Assembly (NCBI RefSeq): GCF_032452875.1
Contig: NC_083890.1
Coordinates: 50,116,983-50,180,982 of the forward strand
Source: Bos javanicus
Taxonomy: Eukaryota > Chordata > Mammalia > Artiodactyla > Bovidae
DNA length: 64,000 bases
Reading direction: 5' to 3'
Under the pieces are notes generated by a model. It had not been told where the DNA came from. It saw only the letters and a program-made list of their open reading frames with translations, and searched no databases. Positions 1-10,528 of the stretch are shown one piece after another. The translations under genes and the position numbers were made by a program. How positions within the stretch are numbered: the first letter of the stretch is position 1; every line of letters begins with the position of its first letter.

Positions 1-44
1 AGAGGGGTGCAGCCCTACACAGAAAAGCTGGGCTTCGCCCCAGC

Positions 45-165
45 TTTGCGCTCACCAGCTGTGTGACCTGGGGCCAGTCACGTCGTCTCTCTGAACCTCA
101 CTTTCTCCCATCTGTAAGTTAGCCTGATCACCCCCGCCTGGCCAGCCTCACTGAGCAGCTTGCAA
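45..165 (+). repeat. MIR fragment
   Basis: The stretch holds the MIR core 'AGCTGTGTGACCTGGGG' followed by diverged 'cctca..ttctcc..catctgtaa' blocks. This is an old tRNA-derived SINE that is no longer mobile. The 5' head is missing. Confidence 0.7.
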
Positions 166-489
166 GTCCATCTCTGTGAACAGAATTAAAATATGGATAC
201 CGTCAAACTCGACTCCCTTGCTTTCTGGCCGTGTGGGTAGTCTCTGCTGACTTGCTGCATCACGCCCACCTGAAAACGTTGCTTCTGTGTCGCCTAGAAC
301 GGCCCCTCGGGGCCTCCTGAGTGCCTCTGGGGGGCTGCTCTCTTGAGAGGGGTGTCCTGAACTCTCTCTCCCCCAGTGCTTGGAGGCGAAGCCTGGGCTG
401 GGCCCTCATCTTCCCCTGTCCTCCCCCTTGGCCCCCCAGTCCTGAGGGTGTTTCTGCGTCCCGTTCACCCCTCGGACACCGCCGCCAGG
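166..489. other. Unclassified GC-rich sequence
   Basis: No repeat or gene signature was recognised. Short open frames on both strands have no recognisable domain. Confidence 0.4.
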
Positions 490-622
490 CTCCCATCACC
501 GGGCCTTTGCACGTCTGCTCCCTGACCGCCCCACGCCTCCCCCATCAGCCTTTACTTCCCTCCTTCAGGTCGTCCTCACACGGGAGGCCTGCCTACCTGC
601 CCACCCGAGTTTAAACCGTGCA
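490..622 (+). repeat. L2 LINE fragment
   Basis: The segment 'GGGCCTTTGCACGTCTGCTC' followed by 'ccttcaggtcgtcctcac' matches the part of L2 just upstream of its 3' end (consensus 'gggcctttgcacttgctgttcc'). It is diverged and truncated on both sides. Confidence 0.6.
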
Positions 623-805
623 AGCCGTTCCCGTTCGTCTCCCTCCGTTTATTCTTCCCTTCAGCAATCCTCTACCACGCTCGTGCCCCTCCCATGCCCA
701 CCCTGGAGCCGAGGCTGCACCAGAGCAACCTGTGCCCTCCCTTTTTACACGGCCCGCTCTCCTCCTCCGTCTCCCCTGGAGGACAAGCTGGGGGGGAATC
801 TCTTT

Positions 806-926
806 CTTCCTTCTTTGCTGGCCACGTTGCCCAGCACGTGACATCTCAGTCCCCAATCAGGGATCAACCCGTGCCTCCTGCATTGGGAGTGCAGAGTCGT
901 AGCCACCGGACCTCCCAGGAAGTTCC
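806..926 (-). mobile_element. CHR-type tRNA-derived SINE
   Basis: On the minus strand it starts 'ggaacttcctgggaggtccg' and carries a B-box-like 'gggttgatccct'. It is strongly diverged and 3' truncated. It resembles a tRNA only by descent and is not a tRNA gene. Confidence 0.7.
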
Positions 927-929
927 AAT

Positions 930-1215
930 CTTCTTCTGTTGTCTGGAAGAATCTGTATCAATTTGAGATGATTTGTTCCTTGCACGTTTGACCTCCTCTG
1001 TCAATCCATCTGGGCCAGGTGCTTTCGGTCTAGGGGGAAATAATTCTAGCCAGAGTGCTAGTTTCTTTGATAATCACATAACTAAAACATTTTGCTTGAG
1101 TCAGTTTTAGAAAGTTATATTTTTGTAGAAGTTTCTCTGTTTTCAAAAGTGTTGGCATATCATTTTTGATCATAGTTGGGTTATTTATTATGTACACTTT
1201 ACATGTTCTTCCCTG
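930..1215 (-). mobile_element. Old L1 (ORF2 region), first piece
   Basis: 'ttgagatgatttgttccttg' and 'ccatctgggccaggtgcttt' are the reverse complement of a conserved L1 ORF2 segment. The same antisense L1 appears to resume after the SINE pair at 1226-1547. It is heavily decayed with no usable frame. Confidence 0.65.
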
Positions 1216-1225
1216 TAATTCATGA

Positions 1226-1547
1226 GGGCTTCCCTGATAGCTCAGCTGGTAAAGAATCCGCCTGTAATGCAAGACACCCCGGTTCGATTCCTGGGTCAGG
1301 AAGATCCACTGGCGAAGGGAAAGGCTACCCACTCCAGTGTTCTTGGGCTTCCCTTGTGGCTCAGATGGTAAAGAATCCTTTTGCAATATGGGAGACCTGG
1401 GTTTGATCCTCGGGTTGGGAAGATCCCCTGGAGAAGGGAACAGCTACCCATTCCAATATTCTGGCCTGGAGAATTCCATGGACTGTATAGTCCTTGGGGT
1501 CACAAAGAGTCGGACACGACCTAGCAACTTCACTTTCACTTTCTCTT
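1226..1547 (+). mobile_element. Tandem Bov-tA SINE (119-bp unit plus full unit)
   Basis: A short unit at 1226-1344 starts 'gggcttccctgatagctcag' and stops at 'ttctt'. A second, complete unit follows at 1345-1547 and ends in the Bov-A part 'gagtcggacacgacc'. The pair has one TSD: TAATTCATGA at 1216-1225 and TAATTCATAA at 1548-1557. The two units therefore integrated together as a dimer inside an antisense L1. Confidence 0.85.
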
Positions 1548-1557
1548 TAATTCATAA

Positions 1558-1704
1558 TATTGCTTGTTTTAACTTTTTTCTTATTTGATAAACTTTGAGA
1601 AACTTATATTGTTAGTTTTAGCAAGGAACAAACTTTTGCCTTTTTGTCTCCTCTCTATTGTCTTTTTGTTTTCTATTTTGCTGATTTATGTCTCCATTGT
1701 TACG
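1558..1704 (-). mobile_element. Old L1, second piece
   Basis: This AT-rich antisense L1 sequence lies between the Bov-tA dimer and the BovB tail. It includes the antisense ORF2-like stretch 'tttttgttttctattttgctg'. Confidence 0.55.
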
Positions 1705-1948
1705 TTACTTTGGCCACCTCATGCGAAAAGTTGACTCATTGGAAAAGACTCTGATGCTGGGAGGGATTGGGGGCAGGAGGAGAAGGGGACGACAGAGGAT
1801 GAGATGGCTGGATGGCATCACCGACTCGAGGGACGTGAGTCTGGGTGAACTCCGGGAGTTGGTGATGGACAGGGAGGCCTGGCGTGCTGCGATTCATGGG
1901 GTCGCAAAGAGTCGGACAGGACTGAGCGACTGATCTGATCTGATCTGA
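1705..1948 (+). mobile_element. BovB LINE 3' end, GATCT-type tail
   Basis: This severely 5'-truncated BovB starts at 'tactttggccacctcatgcg'. It keeps the coding end 'ggtcgcaaagagtcggacag' and finishes in CTGATCTGATCTGATCTG. The tail repeat is TGATC rather than the TGAAC seen in most copies here. Its frame is open to the natural C-terminus. It sits inside the old antisense L1. Confidence 0.88.
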
Positions 1949-2475
1949 ATTCCTTTTAATTCCCTTGTGTTTGTTTTGTTTTGTTCCCTGAAGCTCTTAA
2001 GAACACTTAACTTACTCGTTTTGAGACTTTCTTCCATTCTAATGTAAATATTTAGCTATAAATTTTCCTCAATGTATATACACTGGCTGCATCCCAGAAA
2101 TTTTAATATAAGATTTTTTAATATATAGTTTTAGATATTAAAATCTTTTTATTTTGATATTTCCCCTTTAATTCATGAGTTATTTAGCAATACTGCTAAA
2201 TATGTGGACATTTTTAATTTATATTTTACACTTCTGATTTAATTTCATTGTGGTCAGAGTTGCTAGTCTGCTTATAATAGAGACTGAAATTTATTGAGAC
2301 TTTCTAAATGGCCCATACATGATCAGATTTTGGTATATATTCCAGATGTGCTTGAGAAAAAAATGTATATTCTTTATGTTCGGAAGAACTCTACAGTTAG
2401 ATGTTATTTAAGTGAGTCATAAATCGAACTGAATGGGGCCTACTTTCCATACTCTAGATTTTTCTTTTTGACCAA
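1949..2475 (-). mobile_element. Old L1, third piece
   Basis: 'atttcattgtggtcagag' and 'gtatattccagatgtgcttgag' are reverse complements of well-known L1 ORF2 text. The piece is continuous in content with those at 930-1215 and 1558-1704, so all three probably come from one insertion. Confidence 0.7.
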
Positions 2476-3106
2476 ATAACTGAAAAAGCCTTGCTAAATT
2501 CACCCTTGTTCTATACAATTATATCTAAATATTTTATGTACATTTTTATGTAAAGTTGCTCTCTTCTTGGTGGATTAAAACTGTTATTATTTGATGCAAC
2601 CACAGCTAAGGATGACTACACATTTGAGGATAGCCTGTTTATTAGAGACTGAAATTCACATTGTCTCTAGAGGAGACACAATTGCAAAGATTGGAAGAAA
2701 AAATAGTTGCATTACAGTAATTTCCTTAGAAAAGAGAAACAATCTAAGAACAAGAAAGAGCTCTTTGAAATAAAAAACTTGAAAACGAAACAAAATTTCC
2801 AGTAAGACTTGTAAGATAAAGAGAGTCTTTTAGAAAGTAATGAACAGACAGAAAGATGAACAACTGACAGATAAGATGAGAAAATTGAAGTCTGTATTTG
2901 GAAAGTTCAATATCTTCCTGGAGTTTTAGGAAAAGAAATAGAGAAAGCAGACTGGAGGAATCTTAAAAATACATCTTGCTAGGAAATATTCTAGAACGGA
3001 AGGACATAATTTTCCAGTTTGAATAACCCATTAGAACCTAGCATAATGATTGACAAAAAGTGGGTAAAAAGTTTCGGAGAGATAGAAAAGGTCACAAAAG
3101 CTCAAG
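2476..3106. other. Unclassified AT-rich sequence
   Basis: A-rich, repeat-like sequence that I could not assign to a family. The longest frame is short and featureless. Confidence 0.4.
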
Positions 3107-3121
3107 AATTAAGACTGCACC

Positions 3122-3224
3122 TGAGGAGTTTCCTGATGGCCCAGCGGGTTAAGACTACAGTGTCAACGCAGGGGGCCAGGTTCGATCCCACAGGCCGTGT
3201 GGTGTGGCCAAAAGATTAAAAAAA
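3122..3224 (+). mobile_element. CHR-type SINE with TSD
   Basis: The head is 'gagtttcctgatggcccagc', the B-box region is 'ggttcgatccc', and the body is short with an A-rich tail. The TSDs are AATTAAGACTGCACC at 3107-3121 and AATTAAGATTGTACC at 3225-3239, with two transitions between them. Confidence 0.85.
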
Positions 3225-3239
3225 AATTAAGATTGTACC

Positions 3240-3400
3240 GGATTTTTCAGTAGCAATGTTGAATATTAGATAACATTTCAAAAAATCTGGAGAAAAATTA
3301 TTTCAGTAAGATAGATTCAAATGATTATATTGAAGGATATGTAAAATGCATAAAAATAAAATCACATCTCCTGGGTGTAAGGCATGTAGTCCCAAACTGC
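3240..3400. other. Unclassified AT-rich sequence
   Basis: The same AT-rich host sequence that flanks the CHR on its left continues here. No family was assigned. Confidence 0.35.
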
Positions 3401-3404
3401 CACC

Positions 3405-3486
3405 TACATTTTAAAAATCAGCTTTAAGGAGGTACAATTTATGTACAAAAGCATTAGCTAATTTTGAGTCTACTGTTTAATGAGTT
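3405..3486 (-). mobile_element. L1M 3' UTR fragment
   Basis: 'ggtacaatttatgtac' and 'actgtttaatgagttttgac' resemble the antisense L1M 3' UTR ('gagatataattcacatacc...'). It probably belongs with the antisense L1 that resumes after MER20. Confidence 0.5.
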
Positions 3487-3722
3487 TTGACTAGTGGTTC
3501 TCAACCAGAGGCAATTTTGCCTCCCAGTATAGATATCTGGCAATGTCTGAAGACGCTTTTGGTTGTCACAATTTGAGGGGTGGGGTAGCTACAGACATCT
3601 AGTGCGACAGAGGCCAGGGATGCTGTTGAACATCCAGGAATGGACAGGCCATGCCTCCAGAACCAAAACCATGCTGCCCAGAACGTCAGGAGAGCCAGGG
3701 CTGACAAAGGCCTGCTTTGAAA
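3487..3722 (+). mobile_element. MER20 hAT-type DNA transposon
   Basis: It begins 'agtggttctcaaccagaggc', continues 'aattttgcctcccag' and 'ggcaatgtctgaagacgctt', and has the 'ggttgtcacaatttgaggggtg' region. This is the layout of the non-autonomous MER20 family, which has no coding capacity. It is inserted in antisense L1. Confidence 0.85.
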
Positions 3723-3822
3723 ATAGACGTGTAATTGACACCGTAATTGCGATACAGAACAGTTCTCACCTGAGAAGGTTTCCGGTTCCCTTTTACAGTT
3801 AATTCTCTCTACATCCTGCTGT

Positions 3823-4024
3823 GTTTAGTCGCTCAGTTGTGTCCCACTGTTTGTGACATCATGGACTGTGGCCTGCCAGGCTCCTCTGTCCATGGGGATT
3901 CTCCAGGCAAGAATACTGGAGTGGGTTGCCATACCCTCCTCCAGGGGATCTTCCCAACCCAGGGATTGAACCCAGGTCTCCTGCATTGCAGGCGAATTCT
4001 TTACTGTCTGAGCCACCAGGGAAA
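3823..4024 (-). mobile_element. Bov-tA SINE
   Basis: A full-length copy. The plus strand reads 'agtcgctcagttgtgtcc' at the left and 'gagccaccagggaaa' at the right, so the tRNA-like head is on the right. The short flanks 'cctgctgtg' and 'actgctctg' may be a diverged TSD. Confidence 0.92.
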
Positions 4025-5158
4025 ATACTGCTCTGCTTCCTGTCACTGCGGTTTTACTTTCTCTAGAATCTCACATCAGCGGCATCATACTGTAGATAGC
4101 CTTTTGGATCTTGTCTCTTGTTTGGCATAGTGTTTGTGGATTCATCCACCAGTAATTCAGTCCTTCTTATTGCTTTGAAGAGTTCTACTGTGTGTATGTA
4201 CCACAGTTTGTTTATCTAGTCACGCAGTGAAGGAAAAGTTGGGTTGTTTCCAATTTGGGGCAATTATGAGAGGTCTGCTATGGACATTGATGAATATGAC
4301 TTTTATGTGGACATATGTTTTCATTTCCTTTGGGTAAATATATAGGAGTAGAATTGACGGGTCATAGTAAGTATATGTTTAATTTTATAAGAAATTATCA
4401 AATTGTTTTCCACAATGAACACCATTTTACATGCCCATCAAAAACGCTTCACTTCCAACTGCTCCATGTGCTTGCTAACACTTGGTGGTGTCCATCTTTT
4501 CAGCGTATGCTTCTGTGATTAATGATTTGTTCAGCATCTTTTCATGTGCTTGTAAACATTTGTATAACATATTTTTCTAAAGTGTTTGTTCAACTCTTTC
4601 CCTTCTTACAGAAAGTATACTGATTGATTATCAAATGTTGAACTCACTTTGAAGTCCTGAAAATGTCCCACTTGAACATGATGTAGTACACTTAAAAAAT
4701 ATTGTTTGGTTTGTCTTGCCGATATTCTTTTAGGACTTTGGGCCTTTAAGTTCATGAAGAGTATTTGCCATAGTTTTACTGCGGTTTACTTTGTTTGGTA
4801 TTGGGGTGATGCTGATTTCATACAGTGAAATTAAAATTTTCTTTCTCCTATATTTTCTGAAAGTATTTGTGTAGGATTTGTATTATTTGTTTCTTAAATA
4901 TTTGATGGAATTTGTCAGAGAAGCCATCTAGACCTGGCTATGTATTTTTATGAAGGTTTTTAATTACAATTCCATTTGTTTAATAAATATGGACTTACTC
5001 TTACATTCTATTTCTTCTCATGTCTGTTTTAGTAATCTGTATCTTTTAAGAATGTTACTGTTTAATCTACCTTTTGGGAGACATAGTCTTGTTCATACTC
5101 TTTCCTTACTAATTTTTTAAAATATTTGTAGGATCTATGGCATTTTCCCTCTTCCATT
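4025..5158 (-). mobile_element. Old L1M, 3' UTR into ORF2
   Basis: This is a long antisense L1. 'gtggacatatgttttcatttc', 'aggagtagaattgacgggtc' and 'attgttttccacaatgaac' are L1 3'-region text. Further right, 'ggtattggggtgatgctgatt' and 'gaagccatctagacctggc' come from ORF2. It decays into unassigned sequence near 5158. Confidence 0.8.
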
Positions 5159-5435
5159 CCTGAGCGCCTTGTGAGGCCGTTATTACTTTGGATAGGATCT
5201 TCAGTTTGTCGCGGAGTTTATGTTAAAAGATTTGCTCAAGATCATGCCGGTGCTGAGTGCCAGAGAATGGACTCCAAACTCACTACCTCTACTAATTATT
5301 CTATAATATGCACAGTCACATCACAAAACAACTTTGAGCATGTTGATTTATTGACCCGCATATATGCGTAACCGTGACCTGATTACTTGGATGGCAGGCA
5401 GTAGGATGGAACATACATTGACTTTGGTTTGAATA
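5159..5435. other. Unclassified sequence
   Basis: No repeat, exon or regulatory signature was recognised between the L1 and the MIR. Confidence 0.35.
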
Positions 5436-5590
5436 GGTTTGAACAAGTGACATCACAATCGCTTGCTGTCTGACCTTGGGAACATCAATTTATCTGAGCC
5501 TCCTTTTCTCCACCTGAAATAAGATATGATTACCTTCCTTATAGGGTTTTCTTAAGAGTTAACATACATAAAATGCTTTAACAGGGGGTC
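5436..5590 (+). repeat. MIR SINE
   Basis: 'gtctgaccttgggaacatca', 'tgagcctccttttctcc' and 'ccttatagggttttcttaag' follow the MIR core and 3' region in order. It directly abuts the ERI3 retrocopy, which therefore landed at or inside the MIR tail. Confidence 0.75.
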
Positions 5591-5594
5591 AGAG

Positions 5595-6128
5595 TGCACG
5601 GAGGAAATCATAGAGTTCCCCATCCTGAAGCTAAATGGCCGGACCATGGAGACTGAGTCTACTTTTCACACGTATGTCCAGCCCGTAGTCCATCCACAGT
5701 GTACTCCCTTCTGTACAGAGCTCACTGGGATTATCCGAGCCATGGTGGATGGTCAGCCAAGCCTGCAGCAAGTGCTGGAGAGGGGCGATGAGTGGACGGT
5801 GAAGAAAGGCCTCTTCGATCCAAACATCAGGTGAATTTTTGTTGCCTGTGGAGACTGGGACTTAAAAGTCATGCTCCCAGGACAGTGCCAGTACTGGGGC
5901 TTGCCAGTAGCAGATTACTTCAAGCAGTGGATTAACCTGAAAAAGGCTTACAGCTTCGCCATGGGCTGCTGGCCCAAGAACGGACTTCTGGACATGAACA
6001 AGGGCCTCGGCCTGCAATACACAGGCCGGCCCCACAGCGGCATTGATGACTGCAGGAACGTGGCCAACATCATGAAGACACTCGCGTGTCGAGGCTTCAT
6101 CCTCAAGCAGACGTCAAAGCCGTTCTGA
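5595..6128 (+). pseudogene. ERI3: Processed pseudogene of ERI3 (exoribonuclease family member 3)
   Basis: The translation is recognisably the C-terminal half of ERI3, a DEDDh-type 3'-5' exonuclease of the ERI1 family. Reading in one frame gives an 'EEIIEFPILKLNGRT' segment, then 'PSLQQVLERGDEW', 'CGDWDLKVMLPGQCQY', 'NLKKAYSFAMGCWPKNG', 'GRPHSGIDDCRN' and the natural terminus 'KQTSKPF' with stop TGA at 6126-6128. The late Asp of the DWDLK region and the His/Asp of HSGIDD are still present. The first exonuclease motif is missing because the copy is 5' truncated near 5590-5600. An in-frame TGA at 5832-5834 breaks the frame where the parent has a serine. A gene of several exons is contiguous here, so this is an L1-type retrocopy. 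Several missense changes (for example WG for LG near 5905) agree with loss of constraint. No function is expected. Confidence 0.9.
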
Positions 6129-6759
6129 CCGGCCGAGGATGGGATGGGGCAGGACAGGGTAGCTACTTGGCCCAGCCCACAACCTTCCTCTCCCTCACCA
6201 GAGGGGCAAAGGGAGAGTGGCACAGCTCTGGTCCAGAGTGTCCCCCAGCCCGCCCTGTGGGCTTCTGCCCTGGGTAAGGCCTGGCTACTTGGCCCCTCTG
6301 GAACAGATACTTTGTGCCCCCAACCCCCACCTCTCAACCTCAGCCCAGTATCAGCTGAGTATGATAATTTTCATTAGCTATGCAAATAACTGAAGCTATT
6401 TAAGGATCCACACTTTGTATATGGGAACAGCAGTATTGACCCACTATCAGAAGGACGACATTAAGTCTTCCTACTGGACTACTCAGTTTCACAGAGGATG
6501 CGTGGGTAGGTGAATGTCAAAGTTAAACTGAAATTATTTAAGTATTAGTTTGCTTTTGGAGATCACCTTTCCAGGAACAGGAATCTTGTGAGAATCGAGC
6601 TACGTCTGTGTAAGTCCTGTTTTTTGTACAGTAGTATAAATGCAGAGAAAAACGTGGATCAATCAGTTAACGGTAGTCATCTCTGAGGGTTGGGATAATG
6701 GTGGGGCCATTCACCTGTTTGTTTTTTTAGCGCTTTAAAAAAAATAATGATGATGACCT
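6129..6759 (+). other. Probable ERI3-derived 3' UTR, then unassigned sequence
   Basis: The C+G-rich text after the ERI3 stop (to about 6360) reads as transcribed 3' UTR carried along with the retrocopy. Its true end is uncertain. An A-rich stretch at 6737-6747 could be its tail, but no clear TSD was found. Confidence 0.45.
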
Positions 6760-6892
6760 AGAGGAGTGGGGTGGGAGGAGAGGGAGACACGGCATACTTG
6801 TGCACATACAGCTGAGTCATGCTTTTGTGTAGCAGAAGCTGACACAGCATCATAAAGCAATTAAACTCCAATTAGAAAATAAAAAACAGTGA
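6760..6892 (+). mobile_element. Ruminant L1 3' end
   Basis: 'cagctgagtcatgcttttgtg', 'cagaagctgacacagcatc' and 'aaagcaattaaactccaatt' match the terminal part of ruminant L1. It is a very short 5'-truncated copy ending in an A-rich tail. Confidence 0.75.
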
Positions 6893-8280
6893 GACGATAC
6901 CACTTTTATAATCTGAAAAAAAGAATATGATTGAAAAAAGTTTGATGTGACTTGCTCCACGCCGGCTCCTGGAGATCCTTTCTTCCCAGATGCTCGGCAG
7001 TCCTCCTGGCATTAACATCAGGGGAGTGGTCTCTAGATCCGGAATTTCTGTAAGCACCAGTCAGCCACTTGTGTCCTGGAATTTGCATCTGGTTTCCATA
7101 GCGCTGTGCCCCTTCATTCTCTCCAGGCCTGGGAGCCAACACATTTTAGGATGAGAGCAAGTGTGCTCCTTTTAAAGGTGAGGTTTCGCTGCCAGTCTTT
7201 CCAGCCTTGAACACGACCTCCTGAGGACATTATTGCTGTCAAAACCGTTTTAATTACACGTATTTGTAAACAGAGATTCAAAAGGGACTCGGCTGTTATC
7301 TCACACTCCGAGATGGCATTCGAAGTTTGCCTTTCATTATGCCTAAGAGTCATCTCCAAAGCCAACGCTGGATTCAATTTTACCCTTTCTGATCCTTGCT
7401 GGTCCATCCGGGTCTATCCGAGGCTCCCTTCCTGAGTTCCGTCTCTCCGTGTTTTCGCCTTTTCTGTTCTTTCCGGAGCTCCTGCTCTTCCCGGAGATGG
7501 GAGGGGGTGGGGAGAGGCCGGCTTTGGCTCCGACAGCTGTGGGAGGAGCAGCGTGGCTCCCTGCATCCCCAGGCAGCTTGCTTCTTCCGAGGGCTCTCGA
7601 GTTCGGGGTCCGGCAGCTGCTCCGAGGGCCCTAGAGTTTCAAATGCTTTCACATCTCCCCTTCCTACGGTCTTCAAATGTCATCCTTCTCCAAGTCGACA
7701 AGCTCTCTATCCGGGAGGATGTCCAGGGGGTGTCGGTTCTTCTAGATGCTCCCCGGTGACTGATTGGTCCCTGGGCACCTACTCCTCTTAAGGTGATGCG
7801 CAAACCGACACCACTGCCTCCTTCGCGAGTGTTTGGCTCTTGATGAAGGTTCAGGAACCGAACAAGAAGCTGGCTGTGCTCTGGGGGCCAGGCTAGGACC
7901 CACCGCCCCCGCCCCCGCCCCCGGGGAGCCTGGGTCACCCCGTGGGAGTTTATGAGCTCTCACTATCTGGATTCAAGTTCAAGGGATCCACACAGCGTTT
8001 CATTCTCCACTTTTATGCTGGCTTGAATGTGAAACTTTAAAACAAATGACTTCAGGGGTGACTGCCCTTTAGAAAGAGTTGAGAAATTTTCAAAAAAGGA
8101 TGTCACTGGCCATGTTCCGAACAAAGGGGAAAGTGGATGAGGTTACCCAATGACTCAGATTCCGGGGAATCAGCTGAGGGTTTCTGACGGGTTCTGCCTT
8201 GTAGATGTGGACGCGTGACAAATCCTGTTCCTAAAGTCTTCCAGGCAAGATCGCAGTGAGACCTGTGCGTCTCTTACCAT
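6893..8280. other. Unclassified region
   Basis: About 1.4 kb with no recognised repeat family. It is GC-rich at 7480-7640, and a CCGCCC-type run lies at 7903-7922. Several open frames overlap on both strands, but none shows a domain, signal or splice pattern I trust. Confidence 0.4.
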
Positions 8281-8282
8281 TT

Positions 8283-8635
8283 TGTTGTTCAGTCACTCAG
8301 TTGTGTCCAACTCTGCGACCCCATGGACTGCAGCACGCCAGGCTCCTCTGTCCTTCACTAGCTCCCAGAATTTGCTGAAACTCTTGTCCATTGAGTTGGT
8401 GATGCCATCCAACCATCGCATCCTCTGTCGTCCCTTCTCCTTGCCCTCCATCTTTCCCATCATCAGGGTCTTTTCCAATGATTCAGCTCTTTGCATCAGG
8501 TGGCCAAAGTACTGGACGTTCAGCTTCAGCATCAGTCCTTCCAATGAATATTCAGGACTGATTTCCTTTCGGATTGACTGGTTTGATCTCCTTGCAGTCC
8601 AAGGGACTCTAAAGAGTCTTCTCCAGTTTAACATT
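8283..8635 (-). mobile_element. BovB LINE 3' end
   Basis: This is a 5'-truncated BovB. The minus strand is open for 113 codons and encodes the C-terminal part, including 'LMLKLNVQYFGHLMQ' and 'RQRMRWLDGITNSMD'. It lacks the reverse-transcriptase core. Confidence 0.9.
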
Positions 8636-9267
8636 TGACCCCATTCAAGTTGTTTTTTGAGAAGTTTGGCCGCATATACAGGGACTCTGGTGATGTAGCT
8701 CAGGCTTTAATTTTTACAACAAAGCCGCCGTTTGGACATGTCCCTCCAAGTGCCTGCAGCGTATGGCTTTCCCCACAACCAGCAGCCTGAGTCCTTCCCC
8801 GGGCGGAGCTGTGGAACTGGGTCTTAAGAGCAGAGTGTCAGTGCTGAAGGTGGACCTTCGGTTCCGTCATGCAGCAGTGATGACTCTGAACCCATTCGTT
8901 TCTGGTCTTTCTATCTGTAAAGTGGGTGCCTCTCACAGGGTGGCTGTGAAACTGAGGGAAATAAGGACCTTGCTCTGTGCTGTTGGTGGTACTGTCTCCC
9001 GCCCTCCTGAGTGGGTCCCCATCAAGGTCCTCCTGCCCAGTGTCGCTGGGGCCAGTAGAACAAGACCGAATGTGGTTCTGAACAAAGGAAAGTGCTGTCT
9101 TCCCCATCAGCTGGTGGGCGGGGCCGTCTCATAGTGAGGGGCTGGGGTGTGCTGCTCCAGCTCCAGATGCCGGAGCGGGGCTCTCAGGACCCCCTCCCGC
9201 CCCGCTGCAACGCCGTGCTGCCGTCTTGAATCATGGTGTCTCAGGTGGCCCTTCTGCCCACGCCCTT
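8636..9267. other. Mostly unclassified, possible MIR remnant
   Basis: At 8875-8970 'tttctatctgtaaagtggg' followed by 'cacagggtggctgtgaaac' resembles a plus-strand MIR. The rest is unassigned. Confidence 0.35.
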
Positions 9268-9279
9268 AGCTGAGGTGTG

Positions 9280-9481
9280 TGTGTGTGTGTGCCCAGTCAC
9301 TTTAGTCTTATTGGACTCAGTGCGACCCCATGGACTGTAGCCCACCAGGCTCCTCTGTCCATGGTATTCTCCAGGCAAGAACACTGGAGTGGGTTGCCAC
9401 TTCTCCACGGGATCTTCCCAACCCAGGGATCGAACCTGCGTCTCCTGCATTGCCTTACCACTGAGCCACCTGGGAAGCCCT
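9280..9481 (-). mobile_element. Bov-tA SINE with TG-rich end and TSD
   Basis: The minus-strand copy has its head at the right ('gagccacctgggaagccc'). Its 3' tail is the (TG)n run at 9275-9291, the complement of the usual CA tail. The TSDs are AGCTGAGGTGTG at 9268-9279 and AGTTGAGGTGTG at 9483-9494. Confidence 0.9.
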
Positions 9482-9494
9482 GAGTTGAGGTGTG

Positions 9495-9828
9495 GACCCT
9501 GGCATTCCCACCAGGAACCCTGGTCTGAGGCCCCGCTGCAAGGCCTCTGCACGTGCCCCGCTGTGAGCCAGTGAAGCTGCACTCAGCACAGAGGGCAAGA
9601 GAAGAAGCTTTGCCTCTGTTACCAGGTTCTCTCTTCATTTCCCCAGGAATTAGTAACAGGCTTTGCAGGCGACAGTGCTACAAAGGGGTAGTGAGAGCAG
9701 GGATGGTTTTTATTGCTGCTTCTTGTTGGTTATCTGACATTTTCAGCCCCTGCCAGAGTCTAGTAAGAACAGTGACCTTTGAGGATAACCGTAAAAACTG
9801 CTAACATTTATTATTGGGGACTGGCTCC
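9495..9828. other. Unclassified region
   Basis: No repeat family or gene signature was seen. Confidence 0.35.
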
Positions 9829-10057
9829 ATGCACGCCTTCCCAGGGGGCACTAATGGTAAAGAATCCCTTGCAATACAAGAGACCCAGGTTTGAGCCCTG
9901 TGTCAGGAAGATCCCCTGGAGAAGGAAATGGCAACCCCCTCCAGTGTTCTTGCCTGGCAAGTCCCATGGACAGAGGAGCCTGGGAGGACTATATCCTGGA
10001 GTCCCAAAGAGTCAGTCACGACTGAGTCAGCACACACATTCACACGAGCATGGCCCT
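9829..10057 (+). mobile_element. Bov-tA SINE with TSD
   Basis: The head is 'gccttcccagggggcactaa', the middle is 'ggaaatggcaaccccctcc', and the end is 'gtcagtcacgactgagtcag' with a short CA tail. The sequence ACTGGCTCC occurs at 9820-9828 and 10058-10066 as a perfect 9-bp TSD. Confidence 0.9.
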
Positions 10058-10066
10058 ACTGGCTCC

Positions 10067-10528
10067 TCACTGCCCCCTGAAGGAGAGGCCACGTACCCGA
10101 GTGCACCATTTCTCTGCTGGTCCAGGGGCCTCGCCGGTGAGATGCACCTGGATCTTTCACCTGCTGTGATCAGGCTACGTCTCAACCTCTGCTGAAGGTC
10201 AGCATGAGGAACAGCCATGAGATCCACGCTGTGCCTTTCATTGTCCCGTGGGCTTCAGAAGAACCATCTGTCATGGATAGTCTCAGAGCGAAGAAAAAGG
10301 TTGTCTTTCTTCATGGTTCCTTCTATTAGACAGACATCTGGGCTTCCTGCTTGGGGACTCTGATTCAGTTAAGTGCGGGGAGGGTCAGATAACTGTGTTG
10401 GAAGTGCCCCCTCCCTCTGTGGATCTGCAGCACAGGGGGCTCAGGGGCTTCTCCTGGGGCTCTTTACCTTCCCCGGGTGCCCAGATACTTTGGCCTCACC
10501 GAGTTGAGATTCACGGTCAGTTACAGCT
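10067..10528. other. Unclassified region
   Basis: Nothing recognised. Confidence 0.35.

Noticed and set aside
5595..6128. Functional ERI3 exon or gene
   Set aside because: The sequence is contiguous without introns, 5' truncated, and contains an in-frame TGA, so it is a retropseudogene.
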